Translations under genes and position numbers: made by a program
In this document: positions 19,241 through 27,689 of the stretch, piece after piece
Numbering within the stretch: position 1 is the stretch's first letter
How the letters are laid out: every line of letters begins with the position of its first letter
Notes under the pieces: model-generated
Seen by the model: only the letters and a program-made list of their open reading frames with translations
Database searches by the model: none
Told to the model about the DNA's origin: nothing
Assembly: GCA_015689735.1 (NCBI GenBank)
Contig: WVSP01000001.1
Span: forward strand, 546,001-610,000
DNA from: Rhodobacterales bacterium LSUCC0031
Lineage (GTDB): Bacteria > Pseudomonadota > Alphaproteobacteria > Rhodobacterales > Rhodobacteraceae
Direction: 5' to 3'
DNA: 64,000 bases

Positions 19241-21424
19241 GTGACCGCCACCTTCGAGCATATCCGCCCTTCGGCTTGCCCGGCCTGCAACGCCGCCCCC
19301 GCGGCCGCGCATCTGGCGGACTTGCCGAAACAGGCGGCCTTGATGCTGTCCTTGCCGGGCATCCACTGCGCAGGCTGCATCTCGGGGGTGGAGCGCGCAC
19401 TTTTGGCCGTGCCGGGCGTGACAGAGGCGCGGGTGAACCTGACGCTGCGCCGCGCCGCCGTGCAGGGCGCGCCCGATGTCACGCCCGCGGCGCTGACCGA
19501 TGCGCTGGCCCGCGCCGGATACGAGGCGCATGAGCTGGACGCAGGCGTTCTGGCCAGCACCTTCGCCGACCGGCAGGGGCGCGACCTGTTGATGCGCTTG
19601 GCCGTGGCGTTCTTCGCCATGATGAACGTCATGCTTTTGTCGGTCGCCGTCTGGTCCGGGGCCGATGGCGTCACCCGCGACATGATGCATTGGATCAGCG
19701 CAGCCATCGCCATTCCGGCGGTGATCTTTGCAGGCCAACCCTTTTACGTCTCGGCTTGGGGCGCGCTCAAGGGGCGGCGGCTGAACATGGATGTGCCGAT
19801 CACGCTCGCCATCGCGCTCGCGGTCGGCACCTCGCTTTACGAGACGATCCATTCGGGTCATCACGCCTATTTTGATGCCGCCATCTCGCTTTGCACATTC
19901 CTGCTTGCGGGGCGTTACCTTGATCATCGCACCCGCGCATCGGCCCGGTCGGCAGCGCAGGAATTGGCCGCGCTGGAGGTGCCGCGCGCCTTGCGCATCA
20001 TAGATGGGCGCGAGGAAACCGTTGCCGTTGCAGCCCTTGCCCCCGGCGATATCGTGCGGGTCAAGCCGGGCGGGCGCATCCCGGTCGATGGCGTGGTGCA
20101 AATCGGCCAATCCGAGATCGATCGCAGCCTGATGACCGGCGAAAGCCTGCCCGTCTTTGCCGGGATCGGCACCCGTGTCAGCGCGGGCGAGGTGAACCTG
20201 ACCGGCCCTCTCACGGTCGAGGTGACGGCCGTTGGGCGTGACACGACGCTCCACCGCATCGCCGATCTGGTCGCCACGGCCGAGGCGGGGCGCGCCAATT
20301 ACAACTCCCTCGCCGATCAGGCGGCCAAGCTTTATGCACCATTCGTGCATATTCTCTCGGTTGTGGCGGCGGTGGGCTGGTGGCTTTATACCCAAGATAT
20401 GCGCATTGCGCTGAACATCGCGGCGGCGGTGCTGATCATCACTTGCCCTTGCGCGTTGGGCCTTGCCGTGCCTGCGGTCACCACTGCCGCTTCGGGGCGG
20501 TTGTTTCGCAAGGGGATGCTGATCAAGAACGGCACCGCGCTGGAACGTCTGGCCGAGGTCGATACGGTCGTGTTCGACAAGACCGGCACCCTGACCGATG
20601 GCGCGCCTCTGCCCATCAGGCTCGATGCGCTACCGGGCGATGCCGCGCGCGTGGCGCTGGCATTGGCGCAAGGATCGGCGCATCCGCTGTCGGTCAGCCT
20701 TGCCAAGGGGTTGGCCGATCTGGGCATCCGCCCTGCCCATGTCACCGATCTGGTCGAGGTTCCGGGTCACGGGGTCGAGGGCCGCTGGCAGGGTCGCGTC
20801 GTGCGGCTTGGCCGTGCCGCATGGCTGGGCGCCGCCGCACCGGCCCAAACGGCCAGTTTCCTGTCGCTAGGCGAAGGCCCGGCCATCGCCATCACCTTTG
20901 CCGACCGCCTGCGCGACGGCGCGGCCGATCTGGTCGCGGCGCTGCAAGCGCAAGGCAAGCGGGTGATCCTGATTTCGGGCGACACCAAGGGCGCGGTTAT
21001 CCGCTTTGCCCAAACGATCGGCATCACCGAAGTCATCGGCGAGGCGCTGCCACAGGAAAAATCGGCGCTGGTGGCCGATCTGGCGGCCCAAGGGGCCAAG
21101 GTCTTGATGGTGGGCGACGGCTTGAACGACACAGCAGCTTTGGCCGCGGCCCATGTCTCGATCTCGCCTGCCTCGGCGCTTGATGCGGCGCGCAGTGCGT
21201 CGGACATTGTGCTGATGGGCAAAAGCATCGCCCCCATCGCCGATGCAATGCGCACCGCCGTATCGGCGCGCGCGCGTATCCGCGAGAATTTCACCATCGC
21301 CACGGTCTATAACGTCTTGGCCGTACCCTTGGCGGTGGCGGGGCTGTGTTCGCCCCTGATCGCCGCCTTGGCGATGTCAACCTCGTCGATTACCGTTGGG
21401 TTGAACGCACTCAGGCTGAGGTAG
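19241..21424 (+). CDS. ccoI: Copper-translocating P-type ATPase CcoI
   Basis: A 727-residue P1B-type ATPase that exports copper to the periplasm for cbb3 oxidase assembly. It has an N-terminal CPAC motif, a heavy-metal-associated domain with GIHCAGC (Cys43, Cys46), the transmembrane metal site CPC at 402-404, the phosphorylation motif DKTGTLTD (Asp446) and GDGLNDTAAL near residue 630. The start codon is GTG. It sits between ccoH and ccoS, which separates it from copper-tolerance CopA enzymes. Confidence 0.95.
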   Translation: MTATFEHIRPSACPACNAAPAAAHLADLPKQAALMLSLPGIHCAGCISGVERALLAVPGVTEARVNLTLRRAAVQGAPDVTPAALTDALARAGYEAHELDAGVLASTFADRQGRDLLMRLAVAFFAMMNVMLLSVAVWSGADGVTRDMMHWISAAIAIPAVIFAGQPFYVSAWGALKGRRLNMDVPITLAIALAVGTSLYETIHSGHHAYFDAAISLCTFLLAGRYLDHRTRASARSAAQELAALEVPRALRIIDGREETVAVAALAPGDIVRVKPGGRIPVDGVVQIGQSEIDRSLMTGESLPVFAGIGTRVSAGEVNLTGPLTVEVTAVGRDTTLHRIADLVATAEAGRANYNSLADQAAKLYAPFVHILSVVAAVGWWLYTQDMRIALNIAAAVLIITCPCALGLAVPAVTTAASGRLFRKGMLIKNGTALERLAEVDTVVFDKTGTLTDGAPLPIRLDALPGDAARVALALAQGSAHPLSVSLAKGLADLGIRPAHVTDLVEVPGHGVEGRWQGRVVRLGRAAWLGAAAPAQTASFLSLGEGPAIAITFADRLRDGAADLVAALQAQGKRVILISGDTKGAVIRFAQTIGITEVIGEALPQEKSALVADLAAQGAKVLMVGDGLNDTAALAAAHVSISPASALDAARSASDIVLMGKSIAPIADAMRTAVSARARIRENFTIATVYNVLAVPLAVAGLCSPLIAALAMSTSSITVGLNALRLR

Positions 21425-21431
21425 GACCGCG

Positions 21432-21590
21432 ATGGATGTGCTTGGCCTTTTGATCCCCGTCAGCCTGTTTCTGGGCGCTGTGGGCCTCGCGGCGTTCTGG
21501 TGGATGCTGCGCAAGGGCCAGTTCGACGATCCCGACGGGGACGCCCATCGCATCTTGCGCGACGATTACGACGACCACCCCAAGGGCTAG
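21432..21590 (+). CDS. ccoS: cbb3 oxidase maturation protein CcoS
   Basis: This 52-residue protein has an N-terminal hydrophobic helix (MDVLGLLIPVSLFLGAVGLA), a tryptophan pair (FWWMLRKGQFDD) and an acidic tail with DPDGDAHRIL, all typical of CcoS (FixS), which is needed for haem b and copper insertion into CcoN. It follows ccoI by 7 bp and ends the ccoGHIS operon. Its stop overlaps by 3 bases the stop of the convergent transporter gene. Confidence 0.93.
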   Translation: MDVLGLLIPVSLFLGAVGLAAFWWMLRKGQFDDPDGDAHRILRDDYDDHPKG

Positions 21591-22465
21591 TCGCCCGCTT
21601 TTTCCTTGGCACGGGTGCGCAAGAGCGTGAACACACCCGCCGCTACGACAAGTGCCGCGCCCAGCGCCACGTTCCACTCCAAGCTTTCGCCGAACACCGT
21701 GATCCCCAGCGTCGCGGCAAAGACCAGTTGCAGATAGGCGAAGGGCTGAACGGCGCTTGCCTCGGCCACGTCATAGGTCTTGATCAGCAGCCAGTGACCG
21801 AGCGCGCCCGTGACGCACAAGACCCCCATCCAGGCCCAATCAGGGCCGCGCATCGGTTCCCAGAACCAGATGCCGATCACGGTCATCACCACCGCCCCCA
21901 CAGTGCCGGTATAAAAGAAACTGGTCGCAGCACTGTCGCGGCGCGCGGCATACCGTGTCATCAACCCGTAAAGCGCGAACATGAAGGCCGAGGCCAGCGG
22001 CACAAGCGCCTCGATCTGGAAGACCCGGAAACCGGGCTGCAAGATGATCAAGACGCCGACAAATCCCACGCCGATCGCTGTCCAACGCCGCCAGCCGACC
22101 TTTTCGCCCAAGATCGGCCCCGAAAGGGCCGCAACCAAAAGCGGGTAGCTGGTAAAGATCGCATGGCTTTCGACTAGCCCCAGCATCACAAAGGCCAGAA
22201 CCATCACGCAAATCTCGGTGGCCAGCAGGACACCGCGGAAAATCTGCACACCGGGCTGGCTGGTCGCCGCCGCAGCCCTCAGGCCGCCGGCCTTGCGCGC
22301 GGCAACGGCCATCACGAAGGCGGCGAAGAACCAGTAGCGGATCATCACCACCATCAGCACGTTGTATTCGCCTGCCAGATGCCGGCTGATCCCGTCTTGC
22401 ATGGCAAAGACAAAGGTGGTGGCGACCATCAACCAGATGCCAAGCCGCGTGTTCTGTGTGCTCAT
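21587..22465 (-). CDS. DMT superfamily (EamA) transporter
   Basis: A 292-residue membrane protein with ten predicted helices and two EamA repeats; the first starts LGIWLMVATTFVFAMQDGISRHLA. The start ATG (MSTQNTRLG) overlaps the stop of the upstream mnmD gene (ATGA), so the two are probably co-transcribed. Substrate unknown; members export amino acids, metabolites or drugs. It resembles the second EamA gene of this window (37037-38035) in overall layout. Confidence 0.85.
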   Translation of the reverse strand: MSTQNTRLGIWLMVATTFVFAMQDGISRHLAGEYNVLMVVMIRYWFFAAFVMAVAARKAGGLRAAAATSQPGVQIFRGVLLATEICVMVLAFVMLGLVESHAIFTSYPLLVAALSGPILGEKVGWRRWTAIGVGFVGVLIILQPGFRVFQIEALVPLASAFMFALYGLMTRYAARRDSAATSFFYTGTVGAVVMTVIGIWFWEPMRGPDWAWMGVLCVTGALGHWLLIKTYDVAEASAVQPFAYLQLVFAATLGITVFGESLEWNVALGAALVVAAGVFTLLRTRAKEKAGD

Positions 22466-23130
22466 GAAAGCCGTCCGATCGTCATATGCCGTTTGCGCCC
22501 ATAGCCGGGGATGCGGGTGACGGCAAATCCCGCATCGCCAAGCGCCGCACGCACGGCACCCGCTGCCGAATAGGTCGCGCAAGTGCCGCCCGGCAAGGTA
22601 TGATCCGCAACCGCGCGCAGCAGCGCAGGCTCCCATAACTCGGGGTTGCGGGCCGGCGCGAAGCCGTCGAGAAACCAAGCATCGGCCCGCCCCTCCCATG
22701 CAGGCAGGGTGGCGCGGGCATCGCCGAAAACGATCCGCCCCGAAAGGCCGGGCAGGTCGATCTTGCCATCACCCTCAATTGCCGTGGCGATGGCGTCGAT
22801 GAACGGCGCGGCCTCGGCAAAGCCTGCAAGCGCCATGCACAGATCAGCACCCGACAGCGGAAAGGCCTCGAAACTGGTGAAATGCAATGTGCCTTGCTGG
22901 CCGGATGCCGCCCAAGCAAGGGCGGATGCGATCAGGTTCAACCCCGTACCGAAGCCAAGCTCGGCGATGTGGAAGCCGGGGCGAAAGCGCGCGGGAAGGT
23001 CATTGCCGGTCAAGAACACAAGACGTGTTTCCTCCAGCCCGTTTTCGAGCGAATAGAAGGGATCGTCAAAATGGCGCGATACCGGCACATTGCCGTTGCG
23101 CCAATCTACGGAATGTCGTGGCTGGCCCAT
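22462..23130 (-). CDS. mnmD: tRNA U34 5-methylaminomethyl-2-thiouridine methyltransferase MnmD
   Basis: The 222-residue SAM-dependent methyltransferase has motif I ELGFGTGLNL (about residues 53-62) and the MnmC/MnmD signature WFLDGFAPARNPELW (about 147-161). It catalyses the last methylation of the mnm5s2U34 wobble base. In Escherichia coli this domain is fused to a FAD oxidase in MnmC; here the oxidase-like protein is a separate, divergent gene starting 79 bp away. Start chosen at MGQPRHSVDW; a slightly longer form is possible. Confidence 0.87.
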   Translation of the reverse strand: MGQPRHSVDWRNGNVPVSRHFDDPFYSLENGLEETRLVFLTGNDLPARFRPGFHIAELGFGTGLNLIASALAWAASGQQGTLHFTSFEAFPLSGADLCMALAGFAEAAPFIDAIATAIEGDGKIDLPGLSGRIVFGDARATLPAWEGRADAWFLDGFAPARNPELWEPALLRAVADHTLPGGTCATYSAAGAVRAALGDAGFAVTRIPGYGRKRHMTIGRLS

Positions 23131-23209
23131 GCCCTGCGGCTCGTCTAATGCTGCGCCGCGATCGGCCGCATGCGCGCGGCGACACTGGGGCAAGGACAAG
23201 GGATTGGCA

Positions 23210-24244
23210 ATGGCCGAACTACGAGTCTTCGGCGCGGGCATATTCGGCCTGTCTATCGCGTGGGAGGCCGCGCGCCGCGGCGTCCGCGTCGAGGTGGTCG
23301 ACCCTTTCGGCATCGGCGCCGGTGCCTCGGGCGGGATCGTCGGCGCGCTTGCCCCGCATGTGCCGGAAAACTGGAACCCCAAGAAACAGGTGCAGTTCGA
23401 CAGCCTCGTAATGGCCGAAAGCTTTTGGGCTGGTGTCGCTACGGCGGGTGGCGCCGATCCCGGCTATGCGCGCAGCGGTCGGTTGCAGCCCATCGCAGAC
23501 GAAGGCGGTCTGGCCTTGGCGCGCGCCCGGGCGGCAACGGCCCGCGATCTGTGGCAAGGCCGCTATCATTGGCAGGTCGTGCCGGAAGGGGAATTCCCCG
23601 GCTTGCTCGCCAGCCCGACGGGGTGGCTGATCCACGATACGCTGAGCGCAAGGTTGCATCCGCGCAGCGCTTGCGCAGCCCTTGCCGCCGCCATCCGCGC
23701 CAAGGGTGGCCGGATCATGCCCGAGGCCAGCGCACGTCCCATGCCCGCGCTTTGGGCGACAGGTGCGGCCGGTCTGGCAGAGCTTTCGCAAGAGATGGGC
23801 CGCCCGATCGGCAGTGGGGTCAAGGGACAGGCGGCCCTTTTCGCGACCGATCTGCGCCACGCGCCTCAGCTTTTCGCCGATGCGCTCCATATCGTGCCGC
23901 AAGCTGACGGGACAGTCGCCGTCGGCTCTACCTCCGAGCGCGACTATGCCGATCCAAGCAGCACCGACGCGCAACTCGATCCGCTGATCGACAGCGCGCG
24001 CCGCCATTGCCCGATGCTTGCCAACGCGCCGGTGATCGCCCGCTGGGCGGGCCTGCGCCCCCGCGCCCGGTCGCGCGCGCCGATGTTGGGCGCACATCCG
24101 ACAAGGGCAGGCGATTTCATCGCCAATGGCGGCTTCAAGATCGGCTTCGGCATGGCGCCGATGATCGCCCAGCTGATGGCCGATCTGATCCTCGAGGGGC
24201 GCGATGCGATCCCCGAAAGCTTTCGGGTCGACGCCAGCCTCTAG
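23210..24244 (+). CDS. FAD-dependent oxidoreductase (DAO family, MnmC oxidase-like)
   Basis: A 344-residue flavoprotein. The N-terminal dinucleotide-binding motif GAGIFGLSIAWEAARRG is followed by an acidic residue (VEVVD), then GIGAGASGGIVGALAPHVP, which is typical of glycine-oxidase/MnmC C-domain proteins. A C-terminal WAGLRPRARSRAPMLG and NGGFKIGFGMAP complete the FAD site. Its divergent position to mnmD suggests it supplies the oxidase half of MnmC, removing the carboxymethyl group from cmnm5s2U34; glycine or D-amino acid oxidation remains possible. It is about 25-50 residues shorter than typical glycine oxidase fusions. Confidence 0.75.
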   Translation: MAELRVFGAGIFGLSIAWEAARRGVRVEVVDPFGIGAGASGGIVGALAPHVPENWNPKKQVQFDSLVMAESFWAGVATAGGADPGYARSGRLQPIADEGGLALARARAATARDLWQGRYHWQVVPEGEFPGLLASPTGWLIHDTLSARLHPRSACAALAAAIRAKGGRIMPEASARPMPALWATGAAGLAELSQEMGRPIGSGVKGQAALFATDLRHAPQLFADALHIVPQADGTVAVGSTSERDYADPSSTDAQLDPLIDSARRHCPMLANAPVIARWAGLRPRARSRAPMLGAHPTRAGDFIANGGFKIGFGMAPMIAQLMADLILEGRDAIPESFRVDASL

Positions 24245-24792
24245 CCTGCCGCCCGCGCCTCGGCCGCGGCGCGCAAATCGCCCATCAATTCTGACAAGAG
24301 CTTGATCGGCATTTCGCCACTCAGCCGCCCATCGGTGTCGAATTCACGCTCGGGTGCCGCGATCATCACCTCCGGCCCCGGCAGCACATGCGCGCGGAAC
24401 GGGTTCATCGCGTGGCGCATCGTCATCTGGCTGCGCTCGCCGCCCGCGCGCCCCGCTGCCGCCGACATGATCGCCACCGGCTTGTCGCGCCACGGACCGC
24501 CCTTGGTGCGGCTGACCCAATCTAGCGCGTTCTTCAGCACACCGGACAGCGCCTTGTTGTATTCCGGCCCCGCGATCACCACCGCATCGGCCGCTTTGAT
24601 CTGATCGGCCAAAAGCTGCACCTCGGGCGGTATGCCCCGATCCTCCAGATCGCCATCGTATAGCGGCAGGCGCAGGTTGGCATCGATGAATTCAGCAGGC
24701 CCAAACAGGCGCGCCGCCTCAAGCATCAGCTTGCGGTTCCAAGATGCCGCCCGCAGCGATCCGCACATTCCCACCAGCCGCAACTCCGCCAT
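24241..24792 (-). CDS. NADPH-dependent FMN reductase family protein
   Basis: A 183-residue flavodoxin-like protein with the phosphate-binding loop GSLRAASWNRK (residues 12-22) and the FMN-contacting motif PEYNKALSGVLKNALDW (about 96-112). Relatives such as ChrR reduce quinones, azo dyes or chromate using NAD(P)H. It overlaps the 3' end of the convergent FAD oxidoreductase gene by 4 bp. The physiological substrate cannot be told from sequence. Confidence 0.85.
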   Translation of the reverse strand: MAELRLVGMCGSLRAASWNRKLMLEAARLFGPAEFIDANLRLPLYDGDLEDRGIPPEVQLLADQIKAADAVVIAGPEYNKALSGVLKNALDWVSRTKGGPWRDKPVAIMSAAAGRAGGERSQMTMRHAMNPFRAHVLPGPEVMIAAPEREFDTDGRLSGEMPIKLLSELMGDLRAAAEARAAG

Positions 24793-24989
24793 GACCAGAC
24801 CCTTTCAAACCGCCTCGCTGCGCGTCACCTAATCCGCGCGCCCGCCATGTCCAAGTCGCGGGCTGGAAATTCCCCGACTTCGCCGCCAAGCACGCGTATT
24901 CTTGGCCCTTGCCTGTCCCGCAGCGATGATGCTTTTGGTAGCGCGCGCTGCACCGGTTCGCTGCGTGCCATCACCGCAGAGGAGGCGAC

Positions 24990-25694
24990 ATGACACTTGA
25001 CCCCACGATCATCGCAACGCTCAAGGGCGTTTCGACCGCGACGTTGACCACCATCCTTTTGAAAAAGGGGCTGCGCAATGTCTGGCTGCGCGGGTCGGTG
25101 CCGATCAGGCAAGGGCAGCCGCGCCTCGTGGGCCGCGCCTTCACCTTGCGATTCGTGCCCGCGCGCGAGGATCTGGCCACACCGGCAAGCTGGGCATCGC
25201 CGATTTCCACCCGCGCCGCAATCGAGGCGATGCCCGAAGGTTGCATCGCGGTGGCCGATGCGATGGGCGTGACCGATGCCGGGATCTTTGGCGATATCTT
25301 GTGCAACCGCATGGTTCAGCGCAAGGTCGCCGCGCTGATCACCGACGGCGTGGTGCGCGATGCAGCCGGCGTCTTGTCCACCGGCCTGCCGGTCTGGTGC
25401 CGCGGTGTCGCGGCACCGCCGTCCGTCGCGGGGCTGACATTCGTCGGCTGGCAAGAACCCATCGCCTGCGGCGGTGTCGCGGTATTTCCCGATGATGTGA
25501 TCGTGGTCGATGATGATGGCGCCGTGCTGATCCCGCAGGCGCTGCTTAACGAGGTTGTGGCCGAAGCCCCCGAGCAAGAGCGGATGGAGGCCTGGATCAT
25601 GACCGAGGTCGATCGCGGCGTCCCCCTGCCGGGTCTTTACCCGATGAATGCGGAAACCAAGGCCCGCTACGAAGCTTGGAAAAAGGCGCAGTAA
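24990..25694 (+). CDS. RraA-like / HMG-CHA aldolase family protein
   Basis: A 234-residue member of the RraA-like fold (older name dimethylmenaquinone methyltransferase). The conserved active-site segment is TDGVVRDAAG (about residues 115-124), where Arg and Asp bind substrate and metal in HMG/CHA aldolases and oxaloacetate decarboxylases. The C-terminus has PDDVIVVDDDGAVLIP. A true RraA ribonuclease inhibitor is usually ~160 residues, so an aldolase or decarboxylase role is more likely. It precedes a ThDP enzyme by 87 bp, which hints at a shared 2-oxoacid pathway. Confidence 0.82.
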   Translation: MTLDPTIIATLKGVSTATLTTILLKKGLRNVWLRGSVPIRQGQPRLVGRAFTLRFVPAREDLATPASWASPISTRAAIEAMPEGCIAVADAMGVTDAGIFGDILCNRMVQRKVAALITDGVVRDAAGVLSTGLPVWCRGVAAPPSVAGLTFVGWQEPIACGGVAVFPDDVIVVDDDGAVLIPQALLNEVVAEAPEQERMEAWIMTEVDRGVPLPGLYPMNAETKARYEAWKKAQ

Positions 25695-25781
25695 CCCGGC
25701 GTCCCCATGCCCGGCGCGCTGGACATTCCGCGCGCCGGGCGATCAACTCGCCTCCAAAGGCACCGGGAGAGGGAAAGACAG

Positions 25782-27404
25782 ATGTCCATGCGCCACGGGG
25801 GCAAGATCCTCGCCGATCATCTGGCGATCAACGGGGTGCGCCGCGTTTTCTCGGTGCCGGGCGAAAGCTTTCTGGCGGCGCTTGATGGGCTCTACGACCA
25901 CGCGATCGAGAACATCGTCTGCCGCCAGGAGGGTGGCGCCGCCATGATGGCCGAGGCACATGGCAAGTTGACAGGCCGCCCCGGTGTCGTGTTCGTGACC
26001 CGCGGCCCCGGCGCCACCAATGCCGCCTCCGGCCTGCATGTTGCGATGCAAGACAGCACGCCCATGGTGGTTTTCGTGGGCCAAGTCGCCCTTGCCGACC
26101 GCGACCGCGGCGCGTTCCAGGAAGTGGATTACCGCCGCTTCTTCAGCCCCTTGGTGAAATGGGTGGCCGAGGTGGAAACCACCGCGCGCCTGCCGGAATA
26201 TATCAGCCGCGCCTTTCATATCGCGCAATCTGGCCGCCCCGGCCCGGTGGTGCTGGCCCTGCCGGAAGATATCCTTTCCGCCGTCGTAGATGTCCCCGAT
26301 CTGGCCCCCGTCAAACCCGCCGCGGCGGGGGTCGATCCCGCGCGCGCCCATGCGCTGCTCGACCGGCTTCTCGCCCATGACCGCCCAATGATCGTGGCCG
26401 GCGGCCCAGGCTGGGGTGCTGAGGCCCAAGCCGATCTGGAGGCGCTCGCCACCACCACCGGCCTGCCTGTCGCCGTCACCTTCCGGCGACAGGATTACAT
26501 CGATAACGCCCATCCGAATTACATCGGCGATCTGGGCGTGGGGATGAACCCAAAGCTCGCCCAGCGCTTGCGCGCGGCTGACGCGCTGTTGATCCTGGGC
26601 GCGCGCATGGGCGAGACGGCGACCAATGGCTACACGCTGATCGACCCGGCCGCACCGGGCAAGACGATCTTGCACATCCATCCCGACCCGGACGAGATCG
26701 GCGCGGTCTATCAGCCCAGCGATAGCTTGGTTGCATCCGCGCCTGCCTTTCTTGTCGCTCTGCGCGGCGCGACCGGCCAGATCCGCGACGCGGCATGGAC
26801 GCGCGCGGCGCGCACCGATTACGAAGCCTGGCAAGTGCCGCAGGAAACCCCCGGCGCGGTCAAGATGGAACAGGTCGTGCGCATGATCTCCGACCGCTAC
26901 GCGGGCCGCGCGATCGTGACCAATGGCGCGGGCAATTACGCGGCCTTCGTGCATCGCTACACACGCTATCACGGCTATCGCAGTCAGCTTGCGCCGACGT
27001 CTGGCTCGATGGGCTATGGCCTGCCCGCAGCAATTGCTGCGAAACTGGAAAATCCCCACCGCCCGGTGATCTGTTTCGCTGGCGATGGCTGCTTGCAGAT
27101 GACGATCCAGGAGCTTTCGACCGCGCGCCAATTCGGGGCCGATATCACCGTGATCATCGCCAATAACGGCCGCTACGGCACGATCCGGATGCATCAGGAA
27201 AACCACTATCCCGGCCGCGTCTCGGGAACAGAGCTGTTCAATCCTGATTATTCGCAATTGGCCGCCGCCTATGGCGGCACCGGGCATCGGGTCACGGCGC
27301 TCGACCAGCTCAGCCCGGCGCTTGATGCCGCCGACAAGGGCGGCCTGCACCTGATCGAGCTGTGCCTCGATCCCATGATGCTCTCTACGACGCGATCGCT
27401 CTGA
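25782..27404 (+). CDS. Thiamine diphosphate-dependent enzyme, acetolactate synthase-like
   Basis: A 540-residue ThDP enzyme with the three-domain layout of acetolactate synthase and its relatives. The catalytic glutamate is in CRQEGGAAMMAEA (about residue 50), and the ThDP/Mg motif is GDGCLQMTIQEL running to ANN (about 435-465). The FAD-binding and regulatory-subunit features of biosynthetic IlvB are not evident and no ilvN follows, so it may be a decarboxylase or lyase rather than the valine-pathway enzyme. Start ATG chosen with GGGAGAGGGAAAGACAG upstream. Confidence 0.85.
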   Translation: MSMRHGGKILADHLAINGVRRVFSVPGESFLAALDGLYDHAIENIVCRQEGGAAMMAEAHGKLTGRPGVVFVTRGPGATNAASGLHVAMQDSTPMVVFVGQVALADRDRGAFQEVDYRRFFSPLVKWVAEVETTARLPEYISRAFHIAQSGRPGPVVLALPEDILSAVVDVPDLAPVKPAAAGVDPARAHALLDRLLAHDRPMIVAGGPGWGAEAQADLEALATTTGLPVAVTFRRQDYIDNAHPNYIGDLGVGMNPKLAQRLRAADALLILGARMGETATNGYTLIDPAAPGKTILHIHPDPDEIGAVYQPSDSLVASAPAFLVALRGATGQIRDAAWTRAARTDYEAWQVPQETPGAVKMEQVVRMISDRYAGRAIVTNGAGNYAAFVHRYTRYHGYRSQLAPTSGSMGYGLPAAIAAKLENPHRPVICFAGDGCLQMTIQELSTARQFGADITVIIANNGRYGTIRMHQENHYPGRVSGTELFNPDYSQLAAAYGGTGHRVTALDQLSPALDAADKGGLHLIELCLDPMMLSTTRSL

Positions 27405-27435
27405 TCATCTTTGCTTTCCAAATACTCCGGGGGGA

Positions 27436-27466
27436 CGCGCCACAGGCGCGGGGGGGCAGAGCCCCC
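27436..27466. repeat. Twin hairpins of Rhodobacterales intergenic-repeat type
   Basis: Two adjacent stem-loops: CGCGCC/GGCGCG around ACA (27436-27450) and GGGGGC/GCCCCC around AGA (27452-27466). They lie between the ThDP enzyme and leuC. The surrounding text (CTTTCCAAATACTCC, then the G-rich hairpin and TTAAACAA) resembles a 3'-end element repeated in many Rhodobacterales genomes; that is recalled knowledge. It may terminate transcription on either strand. Confidence 0.5.
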
Positions 27467-27503
27467 TTAAACAAAAGCGATGCGCCAGCGGCGCGCCTTT
27501 GGA

Positions 27504-27602
27504 TCACACCCTTGCAAGCCGGCGGGCGGCCCAGTAGATCAAGGCCCCATGACCGGGTTTTTCAACATATCGGATCGGGCGCGCCTGCCTTGGCGCTTTC
27601 AC
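27504..27602 (-). CDS. Possible 32-residue basic peptide upstream of leuC
   Basis: A GTG-started minus-strand frame encodes KAPRQARPIRY followed by VEKPGHGALIYWAARRLARV. It lies in the leuC upstream region, which has no other gene, and the G-rich hairpin follows its stop as a potential terminator. The frame continues far upstream without a stop, there is no clear ribosome binding site, and no known family was recognised, so it may be chance. Confidence 0.25.
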   Translation of the reverse strand: MKAPRQARPIRYVEKPGHGALIYWAARRLARV

Positions 27603-27689
27603 GGTGCGCGCCGGTCGCGGTTGGGTGGGCTTTGACGCCCTGCGCCCCCTTTGACCTCCGATAGTCCCGCCATCAAGGATGCTGAAACG

